The translations under genes and the position numbers were made by a program. From Motiliproteus sediminis (lineage in GTDB: Bacteria; Pseudomonadota; Gammaproteobacteria; Pseudomonadales; Balneatricaceae), in the NCBI RefSeq assembly GCF_017912535.1, contig NZ_JAERQK010000002.1:432401-496400 (forward strand): a DNA stretch of 64,000 nucleotides, given 5' to 3'. Below the pieces are notes generated by a model. The model was not told where the DNA came from, made no database searches, and worked only from the letters and a program-made list of their open reading frames with translations. This document shows positions 36,745 to 45,820 of this stretch, in pieces (within the stretch, counting starts at the first letter, position 1; each line of letters begins with the position of its first letter).

Positions 36745-37431
36745 ATGATTACGCCATACCCTTCGGCACAACGCGGCTACGCCGATCACGGCTGGCTGCA
36801 GAGCTATCACCGTTTTTCGTTCGCCGATTACTACGACCCTGAACAGATGGGCATCTCGGTGCTGCGGGTCATCAACGATGATCGGGTGATGCCCGGCGCT
36901 GGCTTCGGCGCCCATCCCCATCGCGACATGGAGATCGTCAGCTATGTTCTCGAAGGCGCTATAGAGCACCGCGATTCCATGGGCAACACCTCCCGGCTGA
37001 ATGCCGGCGAGGTACAGGTAATGAGCGCCGGCAGCGGCATTGTGCACAGCGAGTACAATCCCAGTACTGACACGCCGCTGCACTTCCTGCAGATCTGGAT
37101 TCAGCCCGATCGGGCCGGCTATCCCCCGCGCTATCAGCAAGGTGATTTCAGTCACCTTGAAGGACTCAACCTGGTGGTCGGCAATGACACCGATGCACCG
37201 CTATCGCTGCGCCAGGACGCCCGGATCTGGCAGTTGCGCATCAATGATCTCAGCCTCGACTGGGTGCCCAAACCTGACCGGCAGTACTACCTTCATCTGG
37301 CGCGCGGCGAGCTCGACCTTAACGGCCAGTCGCTCAGCGCCGGGGACGGTGCCACCATCGGCAATGAACCATCGCTACGGCTGCAAACACCGACCAGCGC
37401 AGAGGGGTTGTTGTTCGAACTTCCGCGCTGA
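36745..37431 (+). CDS. Pirin family protein (YhhW-like, putative quercetin 2,3-dioxygenase)
   Basis: A 228-residue bicupin. The N-terminal cupin carries the metal ligands in HPHRDMEIVSYVLEG, a second histidine in IVHSEYN and a glutamate between them; the C-terminal cupin is degenerate, as usual. E. coli YhhW of the same length and pattern opens quercetin in vitro, but the true substrate is unknown. The ribosome site CTGGAG precedes ATG 36745. It is second gene of the LysR-controlled doxX-pirin unit. It is cytosolic with no signal. Confidence 0.9.
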   Translation: MITPYPSAQRGYADHGWLQSYHRFSFADYYDPEQMGISVLRVINDDRVMPGAGFGAHPHRDMEIVSYVLEGAIEHRDSMGNTSRLNAGEVQVMSAGSGIVHSEYNPSTDTPLHFLQIWIQPDRAGYPPRYQQGDFSHLEGLNLVVGNDTDAPLSLRQDARIWQLRINDLSLDWVPKPDRQYYLHLARGELDLNGQSLSAGDGATIGNEPSLRLQTPTSAEGLLFELPR

Positions 37432-37557
37432 AACGAAGCCATGACCGGACCGGAGATCGGCTGATTATTTAAGATTTATTCCTACATAATTTCCTAATAT
37501 AAACAGCCATAATTATCGTCCGGTTAATTCTCATAATAAGAAATCGAGCTTCAGCTG

Positions 37558-37773
37558 ATGAACCACGCCAATCACTCCAGCGGTTGTCAATTCGCCTACC
37601 AGATCGAGCGGCTTTACTGGAAAGCCACCGCCTGTCGCACCTGCAATAATGGATGGCGCGACGAGTTCGGTCGTCTGGAATCAGAAATTCGCCAGCATCT
37701 CAGCCAGCCTGAGCGCGCCAAGCTGCTGCGCAGCTCCCGTGCTTACCAGCGACTACAACAGTTCGCCATCTGA
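37558..37773 (+). CDS. Small hypothetical protein with CxxC motif
   Basis: A 71-residue frame with GC-rich codon use typical of the genome. It has one CRTC pair (CRTCNNGWRDEF) and a further cysteine near residue 10, then a charged helical C-terminus with LESEIRQHL and RAYQRLQQF. I do not recognise the family. No strong ribosome site is seen. It sits 126 bp after the pirin gene and 39 bp before the lipoate ligase-like gene on the same strand, with which it may be co-transcribed. The cysteines could bind a metal, but nothing proves this. Confidence 0.5.
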   Translation: MNHANHSSGCQFAYQIERLYWKATACRTCNNGWRDEFGRLESEIRQHLSQPERAKLLRSSRAYQRLQQFAI

Positions 37774-37812
37774 TCCATTGCAAATCCCCTCGTCGCTCTC
37801 TATAACAAGGCG

Positions 37813-38562
37813 ATGAACCCGACCGACTGCATCCGTCTGTTCCAGTTGCAACAACACTGGCTACTGCGGGATGACCCGCTGACCACAGACACCGCCGCCA
37901 ATATCGCCGTGGATACCCACCTGCTGCGCAAGCTTCAACCCGGCCAGGGTATTGCCCGCCTGTGGGAGAATCCCCGCAGCCTGGTGATCACCCGCCGCGA
38001 AACCCGCCTCCCCCGCTACAGCGAAGCCTGCGTAACGCTGGCGCAGGCGGGCTGGCCGGTCGTAGTCCGCGACAGTGGCGGCACGGCCGTGCCTCATGAG
38101 CCCGGCGTCCTCCACCTGAGCCTGATCTTTACCTTACCCGCCGACTACCGCTACGACCTCGACCTGGTCTATCAGGCCCTGTGCGAACCGATCAAACGGG
38201 CCTTCTCGGCATTGGGGGTCGAGAGTGAATTTGGCAACGTCCCCGACGCCTACTGCGATGGCCGCTACAACCTGATCGTCAACGGCCGCAAGATCACCGG
38301 CACCGCCCAGCGACTGATCCCCCTCAGCGGCGGAGGCCACGGCGTGCTGGCGCAGGCGATGATCAACGTGACAACCGACGTAGAAACCGGCAACGAACGG
38401 GTCAACCAGTTCTACGCCCTGGCCGGCGATCCGCGCCACTATCGCAGCGATGCATCGACCAGCCTTGATCGCGAGCTGCAACCCGTACCAAAGGCGCTGG
38501 CCCAGCGACTGCGAGACGAGATACTCAGGGCGTTATCGACCCTGATCAAGCCACTAGCCTGA
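37813..38562 (+). CDS. Lipoate-protein ligase A-like (BPL/LplA/LipB) protein
   Basis: A 249-residue cofactor transferase. The family patterns are LVITRRETRLPRY (N-terminal), the substrate loop VVRDSGGTAVPHEPGVLHLS and the catalytic-lysine segment NGRKITGTAQR near residue 160. It would attach lipoate, or transfer octanoyl or lipoyl groups, onto dehydrogenase E2 or GcvH domains. It lacks the separate C-terminal domain of E. coli LplA, so it may be a transferase rather than a full ligase. Its product's partners are not encoded nearby. The start ATG has AAGGCG at short range. Confidence 0.82.
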   Translation: MNPTDCIRLFQLQQHWLLRDDPLTTDTAANIAVDTHLLRKLQPGQGIARLWENPRSLVITRRETRLPRYSEACVTLAQAGWPVVVRDSGGTAVPHEPGVLHLSLIFTLPADYRYDLDLVYQALCEPIKRAFSALGVESEFGNVPDAYCDGRYNLIVNGRKITGTAQRLIPLSGGGHGVLAQAMINVTTDVETGNERVNQFYALAGDPRHYRSDASTSLDRELQPVPKALAQRLRDEILRALSTLIKPLA

Positions 38563-38912
38563 CGTGACAAAAAGACGGCAGCGGGCTGGTGGGCCGGCTG
38601 CCGATAAAGGAGGAATCACAGATAATGCACCTATCTGCTACCGAGCCCGGAAACCTTGAAAACCGAGCTCTCAAGCCTTGACCGGCAAAGGAAGGGGACC
38701 GGCAAGGAGAGCGCTCGCTTGCTCTGGCAAGCACTGCATGAACGCCCGACAACAACGATAACCGAACAGTCACCGGATCACTCATGATCCGCAGCTATAG
38801 CCGTTATCCAACCCAGCCCGGAACCCTGACAGCTGATCAAACACTGCTAATATAAAACCTGCCGTATCAATCTCTTTAGGTATTCGCAAACGCACAGGAC
38901 AAGGATAAACCC
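38563..38912 (+). other. Structured non-coding leader before the chemoreceptor gene, with possible 18-codon leader ORF
   Basis: This 350-bp gap holds no known gene but is not featureless. A hairpin CGGCAGC/GCTGCCG lies at 38576-38603 without a T-run. A strong AAGGAGG (38607-38613) precedes an 18-codon frame at 38625-38681 (MHLSATEPGNLENRALKP). Its stop falls in a second stem, CCTTGACCGG (38676-38685) with CCGGCAAGG (38699-38707). The MCP promoter is probably near 38850 (TAATATAAAA). I know no RNA family that matches. It may be a cis-regulatory leader or an sRNA locus. Confidence 0.35.
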
Positions 38913-41045
38913 ATGCGCTTTGACTCCATCGGTGTTCGTCTTCTGGTACTTCCGGTCACCGCCCTGATCGGTTTCATTCTGATCGGTGCGCTGGCACTGG
39001 GATCGCTGGAGCATTCGCTTGCCACCAGCAAACAGAATCAGCTACGCGCCACCGTGGAGCTGGCGTATACCGCACTCGAACATCTCAGTGCCCGCCAACA
39101 GCAGGGCGAATTGACCCTCGCGCAGGCACAGCAGCAGGCCAAAGCGACCATTCGGGGGATGCGTTATCACGGCAAGGAGTACCTGTGGATAAACGACACC
39201 GGGCGCCCGTTCCCGACCATGATAATGCACCCCACCGTGCCGGCACTGGACGGCACAGTGCTCGACAGTCCCAAGTACAACCGCGCCACCGAGACCCGTC
39301 GGGGGGATGGCAGTCAGCCGGCGCCGCTGGCGAACCACAACCTGTTTGCTGCCTTTGTTGACGCCGTCGCCGCTGAGGGCGACGGTTTTGTCACCTACCA
39401 GTGGCCCAAACCCCTAGCCGGCGGCGGCGTAACCGATGAACTCTACCCCAAGCTCTCCTACGTCAAGCGCTTTGATGACTGGGGCTGGATCATTGGTACC
39501 GGCGTCTACATCGATGATCTCGACGCCGCCTACTGGTCGATGGCGCGCTGGGTGCTGTCCTTAACTCTGGTCGCCATTGTCGTTATGGCGCTGATCAGCA
39601 TGCTGGTGCGGCGCTGGATCATGGGACAACTGGGAGGCGAGGTCGCCGATGCCGTCACCGCCGTACAGCGGATCGCCGCGGGAGACCTCAAAACCCCGAT
39701 TGAGTTTGACCACGCTCCGGCCGACAGCCTGATCCATGCGATGGAAACCATGCGCACCAACCTCAGCGAGATGATGGGCACGATCCATAAAAATGCCGAG
39801 GGACTGGCACAGGATATGAGCCTGCTCAGCGCCGACGCCACCGAGATGGGTACCAGCCTGCAGTTACAGGCCAACTCCAGCGAGCAAGTGCTGCATACGG
39901 TACAGCAGATCAGTACCCATATGGCCTTGATTGCTGAATTGGCAGACGCCACCCAGGCGACGGCACAGGAAGTGAGCAGCCGCACCGGTGACGGCGAATC
40001 GCTGGTACAACAAGCCGCTGCCGATATGAACCGGATCGCAACCACCCTCGATCAGTCAACGGCAAGCGTTCAACACCTGGTGGACCAGTCAGAACAGATC
40101 GGCAACATCGTCAGTATCATCAAGGAGATCGCCGACCAGACCAACCTACTGGCGCTTAATGCCGCCATTGAGGCGGCCCGAGCCGGCGAACAGGGGCGAG
40201 GCTTCGCGGTGGTCGCCGACGAGGTTCGCCAACTGGCCGAACGCACCGCCAAGGCGACCGACGAAATCTCGGTCATGATCGGCGAGATTCAGCAGGAGAC
40301 CCAAACCGCCATTAACGGTCTTAACTCATCCCTGCCCCTGGTAAATCAGGGCGTGGAAACCGCCGAACATACCAACACCCTGCTGCTGTCAGTGCGAGCG
40401 TCATCTGACCAGACGCTGGAAAAAATGCGCGAACTGGCTGATGTCGTCAGCACCCAGGTAGAAAAAACCCAGGAGGTCGTCAACGAGGTTAGCGAATCAA
40501 TTCAGATCACCAGCCAGGCAACGGGGCTGATCAATACCACTACCGACATTGCTATTCGTGCCGAACACGCCACCAACGACCTGTTTGCCGTGGTGCGCCG
40601 ATTCCAGACCGAGGTCGATGACCGCCATAACCCGACGATTAAACGCAGCCGTGGTGTGCTGATCGAGTGGGGGCCCCGCCTGATGGTTGATCACCCGGAT
40701 ATCGACAGTCAGCATCAGCGACTGGTAGAGATCTGCAACGAACTCCATGGTGCTATTCATGAGGGCAAGGGGCAAAATGCGGTCGCGCAAGTACTCGACG
40801 AACTGATCGACTACACCGTGTTTCACTTCGGTGTTGAAGAGCAGCTGATGAAAAAACACCAATACGCCGACAGCGCTGACCACTTGGCCAAGCACAAGGA
40901 CCTGGTCGAAAAGGTTCTGGACTACAAGGCACGCTTTGAAAGCGGCGAAGCCATTGCCGCCGAACTGACCCGCTTTTTACGCGACTGGCTGATCAACCAT
41001 ATCCTCAAGACCGACAAAGCACTGGCCGCCGCTCTGCGCAGCTGA
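38913..41045 (+). CDS. Methyl-accepting chemotaxis protein with C-terminal bacteriohemerythrin domain
   Basis: A 710-residue chemoreceptor. TM1 (about 9-31), a periplasmic Cache domain (about 35-205, with [15 protein letters not shown]), TM2 (about 212-231), HAMP, and the signalling hairpin whose tip is around residues 399-453 ([20 protein letters not shown]). An unusual domain follows at about 592-710: a complete hemerythrin four-helix bundle with diiron ligands H601, H638, E642, H657, H661, H696 and D701. It should bind O2 or NO in the cytosol and tune signalling, as in Desulfovibrio DcrH. No other chemotaxis gene is nearby. There is no CheR-binding pentapeptide at the end. Confidence 0.93.
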   Translation: MRFDSIGVRLLVLPVTALIGFILIGALALGSLEHSLATSKQNQLRATVELAYTALEHLSARQQQGELTLAQAQQQAKATIRGMRYHGKEYLWINDTGRPFPTMIMHPTVPALDGTVLDSPKYNRATETRRGDGSQPAPLANHNLFAAFVDAVAAEGDGFVTYQWPKPLAGGGVTDELYPKLSYVKRFDDWGWIIGTGVYIDDLDAAYWSMARWVLSLTLVAIVVMALISMLVRRWIMGQLGGEVADAVTAVQRIAAGDLKTPIEFDHAPADSLIHAMETMRTNLSEMMGTIHKNAEGLAQDMSLLSADATEMGTSLQLQANSSEQVLHTVQQISTHMALIAELADATQATAQEVSSRTGDGESLVQQAAADMNRIATTLDQSTASVQHLVDQSEQIGNIVSIIKEIADQTNLLALNAAIEAARAGEQGRGFAVVADEVRQLAERTAKATDEISVMIGEIQQETQTAINGLNSSLPLVNQGVETAEHTNTLLLSVRASSDQTLEKMRELADVVSTQVEKTQEVVNEVSESIQITSQATGLINTTTDIAIRAEHATNDLFAVVRRFQTEVDDRHNPTIKRSRGVLIEWGPRLMVDHPDIDSQHQRLVEICNELHGAIHEGKGQNAVAQVLDELIDYTVFHFGVEEQLMKKHQYADSADHLAKHKDLVEKVLDYKARFESGEAIAAELTRFLRDWLINHILKTDKALAAALRS

Positions 41046-41157
41046 CCGGCAAGGGCGCGTTACCGAACGATTGAAGGGGACAGGAGAAGGGCCATCAGGC
41101 CAGATAGCGGTTTGTCCATCGGACTGATCACGGTCAAACGAGTGCGGGCAGCAACCC

Positions 41158-41421
41158 TCACTTATCAGACAAACCGTTAATGAAGGACTTGACGCTTTCA
41201 ACCGCGCCTTCGGTGGCCTTGGCCGCCGCCTTGGCGCCCTGCTTCGCTTCACAGGCCGTGCGTTCGGCCACACAGCGAGACTTGCAACCTGCTTCAGCAG
41301 CATCATCAGTTAAGTGCTTTACCGCGCAGACGTTGTCACAGGCGGTATGATTCAGCGAGCAATCGGCCCACGCGGGTGACACAACACTCAAACCAAGCAA
41401 CAGCAGTACAGATATTCTCAC
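41158..41421 (-). CDS. Small cysteine-rich secreted protein, unknown family
   Basis: An 87-residue protein with a clean signal peptide (MRISVLLLLGLSVVSPAWA) and a mature part of about 68 residues. Seven cysteines occur in a regular pattern within its first half (CSLNHTACDNVC, GCKSRCVAERTAC), then an alanine-rich helix. Paired cysteines spaced four apart suggest a disulfide-braced helical hairpin. I do not recognise it by name; comparable short proteins are scattered in marine gammaproteobacteria. It is between the chemoreceptor gene and a tRNA, transcribed leftward with its own upstream region. Confidence 0.7.
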   Translation of the reverse strand: MRISVLLLLGLSVVSPAWADCSLNHTACDNVCAVKHLTDDAAEAGCKSRCVAERTACEAKQGAKAAAKATEGAVESVKSFINGLSDK

Positions 41422-41585
41422 CTTGAAACCCTCGCGGCGACGCCCCGCTTATCGACTCGCGCAGCTTAGCAATGGATGAGCGAGGATTAAAGAAGTGGCG
41501 GGTTATTCCGCGCTTAGCGCATCACCCCGTCGGCATGGAGCGATGACGCAGGCAGGGTGTGGGCTGGTATTCTGGAGAAAAAAAG

Positions 41586-41662
41586 TGGCGCACCCGGAGG
41601 GATTCGAACCCCCGACCAACAGGATCGGAACCTGCTACTCTATCCAGCTGAGCTACGGGTGC
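41586..41662 (-). tRNA. tRNA-Arg(CCG)
   Basis: Read on the minus strand, the 77-nt cloverleaf has acceptor GCACCCG/CGGGTGC, a D arm with AGCTGGATAG, anticodon stem GCAGG/CCTGT around loop TTCCGAT (anticodon CCG), a T arm with GGTTCGAAT, discriminator G and an encoded CCA (41586-41588). It stands alone, with no integrated element on its 3' side (towards rep). Confidence 0.96.
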
Positions 41663-41786
41663 GCAGAGAAGGACTCTCGAAAGAGGGCGTATGATACTCA
41701 GGCGTTAGACTCGCGGCAAGCCTTTGTGATCCGTTGGCCGGTGGTTCTTTTCCCTCCGGGTCAACAAAATCCATCAACACCCTCTC

Positions 41787-43802
41787 TCAGTTGTTGAACA
41801 GGTTTTTCAGGCTGCTCAGGGTGGCATTACCGCGGGTGCGGTTGGTCTGTTCGCAGCCGGGGTCGCGCCCCTCCCACTCCAGATCTTCTTCCGGCAACTC
41901 ATCAAGAAAGCGGCTCGGCACCGTGTCGGCGACTTCCCCAAACTGCTTGCGCTGCCGCGCCAGGGTCATGGTGAGGGTTCTTCGGGCCCGGGTAATCCCG
42001 ACATAAGCCAGCCGGCGCTCCTCTTCGACAAAGTCATCTTCAATACTGTTGCGATGGGGCAACAGCTCTTCCTCCATGCCCATCAGGTAAACATGGGGGA
42101 ACTCCAGTCCCTTGGACGCATGCAGGGTCATCAACTGCACCCGGTCATCGTCGTCCTCTTCCTCTTGCCGCTCCAGCATGTCGATCAGCATCAGCCGCGC
42201 CACGGCATCCTCGATCGAGGCATCGGCATCGTCCTCCTGCAGTCGTTCCAGAGTGCGTTCCAGCGATTCCACCAGGAACCAGACGTTGGCCATGCGCCGC
42301 TCCGCCATCGCTTCGCTGCTACTGTTCTGCACCAGCCAGCCTTCAAAGTCGATGTCACGGATCATCTGCTTGACCGCGTCGATGGCGTTCCCGCGGAAGC
42401 AGCGCTCGTGGGTATCGCGCAACCAGCGGCTGAACTCCCGCAGACGGTTGTAACCACGTTCCGGCAACCACTGCGCCAACCCCACCTCATCACAAGCAGA
42501 GAGCAGGCTGACGTTGCGCTCAGCCGCGTACTGGCTCAACTTTTCCAGCGTGCTGGGACCGATCTCGCGCCGTGGCAGGTTGATGATGCGCAAGAAAGCG
42601 TTGTCATCATCCGGGTTAATCAGCACCTTGAGGTAAGCCATGATGTCCTTGACCTCGGCGCGGGAGAAGAACGAGGTACCGCCGCTAAGCTTGTAGGGAA
42701 TCTGATAGGTCTGCAGCTTCATCTCGATCAGGCGCGACTGGTGATTGCCCCGATAGAGCACGGCGTAATCCAGATACTGATTCTGCCGCCGTATGCGCTG
42801 ATCAATGATATCGGTGGCAATACGCTCGGCTTCGGCCTCTTCGTTACGCGCCATCACTACCCGTAGCGGCTCACCCATTCCCATCTCGCTCCACAGGGTC
42901 TTTTCGAAGTCGTGGGGATTGTTCTGGATCAGCACGTTGGCCGCTTTGAGGATGCGGCTGGTGGAGCGGTAGTTCTGCTCCAGCATCACCACTTTCAGGC
43001 CGGGGAAGTCCTGTTTCAGCAGCGACAGGTTTTCCGGCCGTGCGCCACGCCAGGCGTAGATGGACTGATCGTCATCCCCTACCACCGTGAGCGAGCCGCG
43101 ATCTCCCACCAGCATCTTCACCAGTTGATACTGGCTGGTGTTGGTGTCCTGATACTCATCCACCAGCAGGTAACGGATCTTGGACCGCCAGCGTTCCAGC
43201 ACGTCGGGCCGGTTCATGAACAACAGCGTAGGCAGCAGGATCAGGTCGTCAAAGTCGACCCCGTTGTACACCTTGAGGTAGCGGTTGTAGTGCTCATAGA
43301 TTCGCGCGGCCAGATGTTCGTTCGGGTGCTGGGCGCGCTCCTGCGCCTGCTTGGGCCCGAGCAGGTCGTTCTTCCAGTTAGAGATAGTGTGCTGGATATA
43401 ATCGACCAGATCGGTCTCATCCATGGAATCGCGCATCATCAGGTCGCGGATCAGGGCACTGGCGTCCTGGGCGTCAAAGATCGAAAAACCGGGCTTGTAG
43501 CCAAGAATCTGGTGCTCGCGGCGAATGATGTTGAGCCCCAGATTGTGGAAGGTCGATACGGTCAGCCCGCGTGACGCGCTACCCTTGACCAGCTTGCCGA
43601 CCCGCTCTTTCATCTCCCGCGCCGCTTTGTTGGTAAAGGTGACGGCCGCGATGTGGTGCGCTTTGATGCCACAGACTTCGATCAGGTAGGCGATCTTACG
43701 GGTAATCACGCTGGTCTTGCCACTACCGGCACCGGCCAAAACCAGCAGAGGGCCGGCCACGTAGTGCACCGCTTCTTTTTGACGAGGATTGAGCTGACTC
43801 AC
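41787..43802 (-). CDS. rep: ATP-dependent DNA helicase Rep
   Basis: A 671-residue superfamily 1A 3'-5' helicase that works ahead of the replisome to clear proteins. Motifs in order: LNPRQKEAV (Q), [11 protein letters not shown] (Walker A, I), [12 protein letters not shown] (Ia), VDEYQDTN (II), [14 protein letters not shown] (III), LEQNYRST (IV), [17 protein letters not shown] (V), [10 protein letters not shown] (VI). These variants and the length identify Rep rather than UvrD (about 720 residues). It ends 124 bp from tRNA-Arg. The upstream 269 bp to the c-di-GMP protein gene are AT-rich and hold promoters for both. Confidence 0.96.
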   Translation of the reverse strand: MSQLNPRQKEAVHYVAGPLLVLAGAGSGKTSVITRKIAYLIEVCGIKAHHIAAVTFTNKAAREMKERVGKLVKGSASRGLTVSTFHNLGLNIIRREHQILGYKPGFSIFDAQDASALIRDLMMRDSMDETDLVDYIQHTISNWKNDLLGPKQAQERAQHPNEHLAARIYEHYNRYLKVYNGVDFDDLILLPTLLFMNRPDVLERWRSKIRYLLVDEYQDTNTSQYQLVKMLVGDRGSLTVVGDDDQSIYAWRGARPENLSLLKQDFPGLKVVMLEQNYRSTSRILKAANVLIQNNPHDFEKTLWSEMGMGEPLRVVMARNEEAEAERIATDIIDQRIRRQNQYLDYAVLYRGNHQSRLIEMKLQTYQIPYKLSGGTSFFSRAEVKDIMAYLKVLINPDDDNAFLRIINLPRREIGPSTLEKLSQYAAERNVSLLSACDEVGLAQWLPERGYNRLREFSRWLRDTHERCFRGNAIDAVKQMIRDIDFEGWLVQNSSSEAMAERRMANVWFLVESLERTLERLQEDDADASIEDAVARLMLIDMLERQEEEDDDDRVQLMTLHASKGLEFPHVYLMGMEEELLPHRNSIEDDFVEEERRLAYVGITRARRTLTMTLARQRKQFGEVADTVPSRFLDELPEEDLEWEGRDPGCEQTNRTRGNATLSSLKNLFNN

Positions 43803-44071
43803 AGAAAAACCTAAACCATGGCCGGGGTTGGCCGATAAGGGGTCGGATGGGGATTGTATCAGCCCTATCCTCTGCCCGGTATGGTTGCGGAAGAAACACT
43901 GTTCTGACCGAACAAATCAACGTGTGAAAATAATAATAATCAGTTGATTACAGCATAAATCTAAAGTACTTATTAAAAAATGCGTGTGGATGCATTGATT
44001 GCGTCTGCGAAGTTAACAGCAGGTTCGGATACGCAGGATGTTGGCCGTAACCTGTTCAGCAGTAAGATCGG
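43803..44071. other. Divergent AT-rich intergenic region between rep and an EAL-protein gene
   Basis: This 269-bp gap includes an AT-rich tract at about 43925-43980 (AATAATAATAATC, TTATTAAAAAA) that probably holds divergent promoters. No gene, repeat or known RNA element was recognised. Confidence 0.4.
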
Positions 44072-45820
44072 ATGCAGTCGATTCGAAGTGACGAAGCGCA
44101 AGGGGAAGTCGCTATCCTGGTGGTCGATACGGACCGCCATGCGAGCCAGCTCTTCGACCAGCTGTTGCGCCAGCAGGCTGGCCAACACTACCGCATCGAT
44201 CACCGCAGCAGCGTCCGGGACGCGCTGATCCACGCACGCGACAGTCGTACCGATCTGGTGTTTCTCTCCCACGGCCTGTCACAGAACAGCCATCGGGACT
44301 ACCTTCGCCTGGCCAGCCAGTTCGGTCTGGCGCTCCCCCTGATTCTCTATGGCCCACCGCTCCAGACCGCCGACGAGCGCAAGCTGGTGGCCGCCGGCGC
44401 ATCGGATTATCTGGCCCTGCCAACCATTGACCTGCCGACGCTGCTGCGCTCCATTCGTTATGCGCAGGATCTGCAGCTGAGGGAGGGCCGCATTCGCCGC
44501 CTGCTGGATTACGACGAACTCACCGGTATTCCATCACGGCAGCACTTTTACCGCAGCCTGATCCGCCGGCTCGAACACGCCCGCGCCAGTCATCAACAGC
44601 TCGGCCTGCTGGTGGCCAATCTCGATGGTTTGAAGCGGGTTCATAATTCGCTGGGACAACGGCTGGGCGATCAAGCCATTCTGGAAGCCGTCACCCGCTT
44701 GCGCAGTGCCTTGGAACCCGGGCAGCAGCTGGCGCGCCTGAGCGAAGACCAGTTCACCATCTCGCTGGTATCGCGCCACGCCGAACAGGATCTCACCGCG
44801 CTGATCGAGCGACTCAACGAACGCTTGACACGCCCCTATCAACACGAAGGGCGCAATATAATTCTCGGCTGCAGCATGGGCTGCGCCATCTTTCCGGATA
44901 CCGGCAACGATCTGGATGAACTGCTGCGTCAGGCAGGCACGGCCATGCATCTGGCCAAGAAGGAGCGCGGCTGCTCGCACCGCTTCTACAGCGACGGGCT
45001 TGATGTCGAAGCGGCCAACCAGATTGCGTTGGAACCGGAGCTGTTCCAGGCCCTGCGTAACGGCCAGTTCCGGCTCCACTACCAACCACGCATCAACCTG
45101 CGCAGCGGCCGCCTGATCGGCGCCGAAGCCCTGATCCGCTGGCAACACCCGGAACGCGGACTGCTGTTCCCGGGCGAATTCATTCCGCTGGCGGAGAAGA
45201 CCGGTCTAGTGGTGCCGATAGGTTACTGGGTGGTTTACCAGGCCTGCGAAGATCTCAAGCGTCTGGACCGGCAGGGCGTCAGACTAGAGCGTATCGGCGT
45301 CAACCTGTCGTTCCGGCAGTTCCAGGACGAAACGCTGGTACCCACCATCCGGCGACTGGTAGAGCGCAGCGGCATCGATCCGCGGCGCCTGGAGTTCGAG
45401 CTGACCGAAACCGCAATGATGCTCAACGAGCGCCATGTGAGCCACTGCATTCGTGAACTGAGCCAGCTCGGAGTGACCTTTTCACTGGATGATTTTGGCA
45501 CCGGGTTCTCCTCGTTCGCCCACCTGCAGAAACTGCCCATCAGCACTCTCAAGATCGACCGCAGCTTCGTGCAGGGTGTGGCTGACAACCCCGAAGACGC
45601 TGAGATCGTGCGCGCCATCATCAATCTGGCGCACAACCTGCGTAAGGACGTCATCGCCGAAGGGGCGGAAACCCCGGCTCAGGTCTCCTTTCTGCGCAAC
45701 AATCAATGCGACCAGCTTCAGGGCTACTACTTTTCGCCGCCACTGGCGTTCGAGCAACTGTGCAACTTCGACAACCAGTATGCTCAGTGCCTGAATGAGG
45801 CTCGTTCCTGCGAACGGTAA
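44072..45820 (+). CDS. c-di-GMP phosphodiesterase with pseudo-receiver and degenerate GGDEF (REC*-GGDEF*-EAL)
   Basis: A 582-residue cytosolic protein. Residues about 12-130 resemble a response-regulator receiver, but the phospho-acceptor position in DLVFLSHGL is serine, so it is probably not phosphorylated. The GGDEF domain (about 145-300) has LSEDQF in place of the catalytic motif and is likely regulatory. The EAL domain (about 320-570) is intact: AEALIRW, NLSFRQF, ELTETAMM, DDFGTGFSS, KIDRSFV, EGAET. The protein therefore should degrade c-di-GMP. Its stop overlaps the convergent comM 3' end by 37 bases. No partner kinase is nearby. Confidence 0.9.
   Translation: MQSIRSDEAQGEVAILVVDTDRHASQLFDQLLRQQAGQHYRIDHRSSVRDALIHARDSRTDLVFLSHGLSQNSHRDYLRLASQFGLALPLILYGPPLQTADERKLVAAGASDYLALPTIDLPTLLRSIRYAQDLQLREGRIRRLLDYDELTGIPSRQHFYRSLIRRLEHARASHQQLGLLVANLDGLKRVHNSLGQRLGDQAILEAVTRLRSALEPGQQLARLSEDQFTISLVSRHAEQDLTALIERLNERLTRPYQHEGRNIILGCSMGCAIFPDTGNDLDELLRQAGTAMHLAKKERGCSHRFYSDGLDVEAANQIALEPELFQALRNGQFRLHYQPRINLRSGRLIGAEALIRWQHPERGLLFPGEFIPLAEKTGLVVPIGYWVVYQACEDLKRLDRQGVRLERIGVNLSFRQFQDETLVPTIRRLVERSGIDPRRLEFELTETAMMLNERHVSHCIRELSQLGVTFSLDDFGTGFSSFAHLQKLPISTLKIDRSFVQGVADNPEDAEIVRAIINLAHNLRKDVIAEGAETPAQVSFLRNNQCDQLQGYYFSPPLAFEQLCNFDNQYAQCLNEARSCER

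Noticed and set aside
38676..38707. c-di-GMP (GEMM) riboswitch before the chemoreceptor
   Set aside because: The GEMM core sequences are not present; only generic stems are seen.
41586..41662. tRNA-Arg as attachment site of an integrated element
   Set aside because: No repeat of the tRNA 3' end or foreign genes lie next to it; both flanks are ordinary genes.
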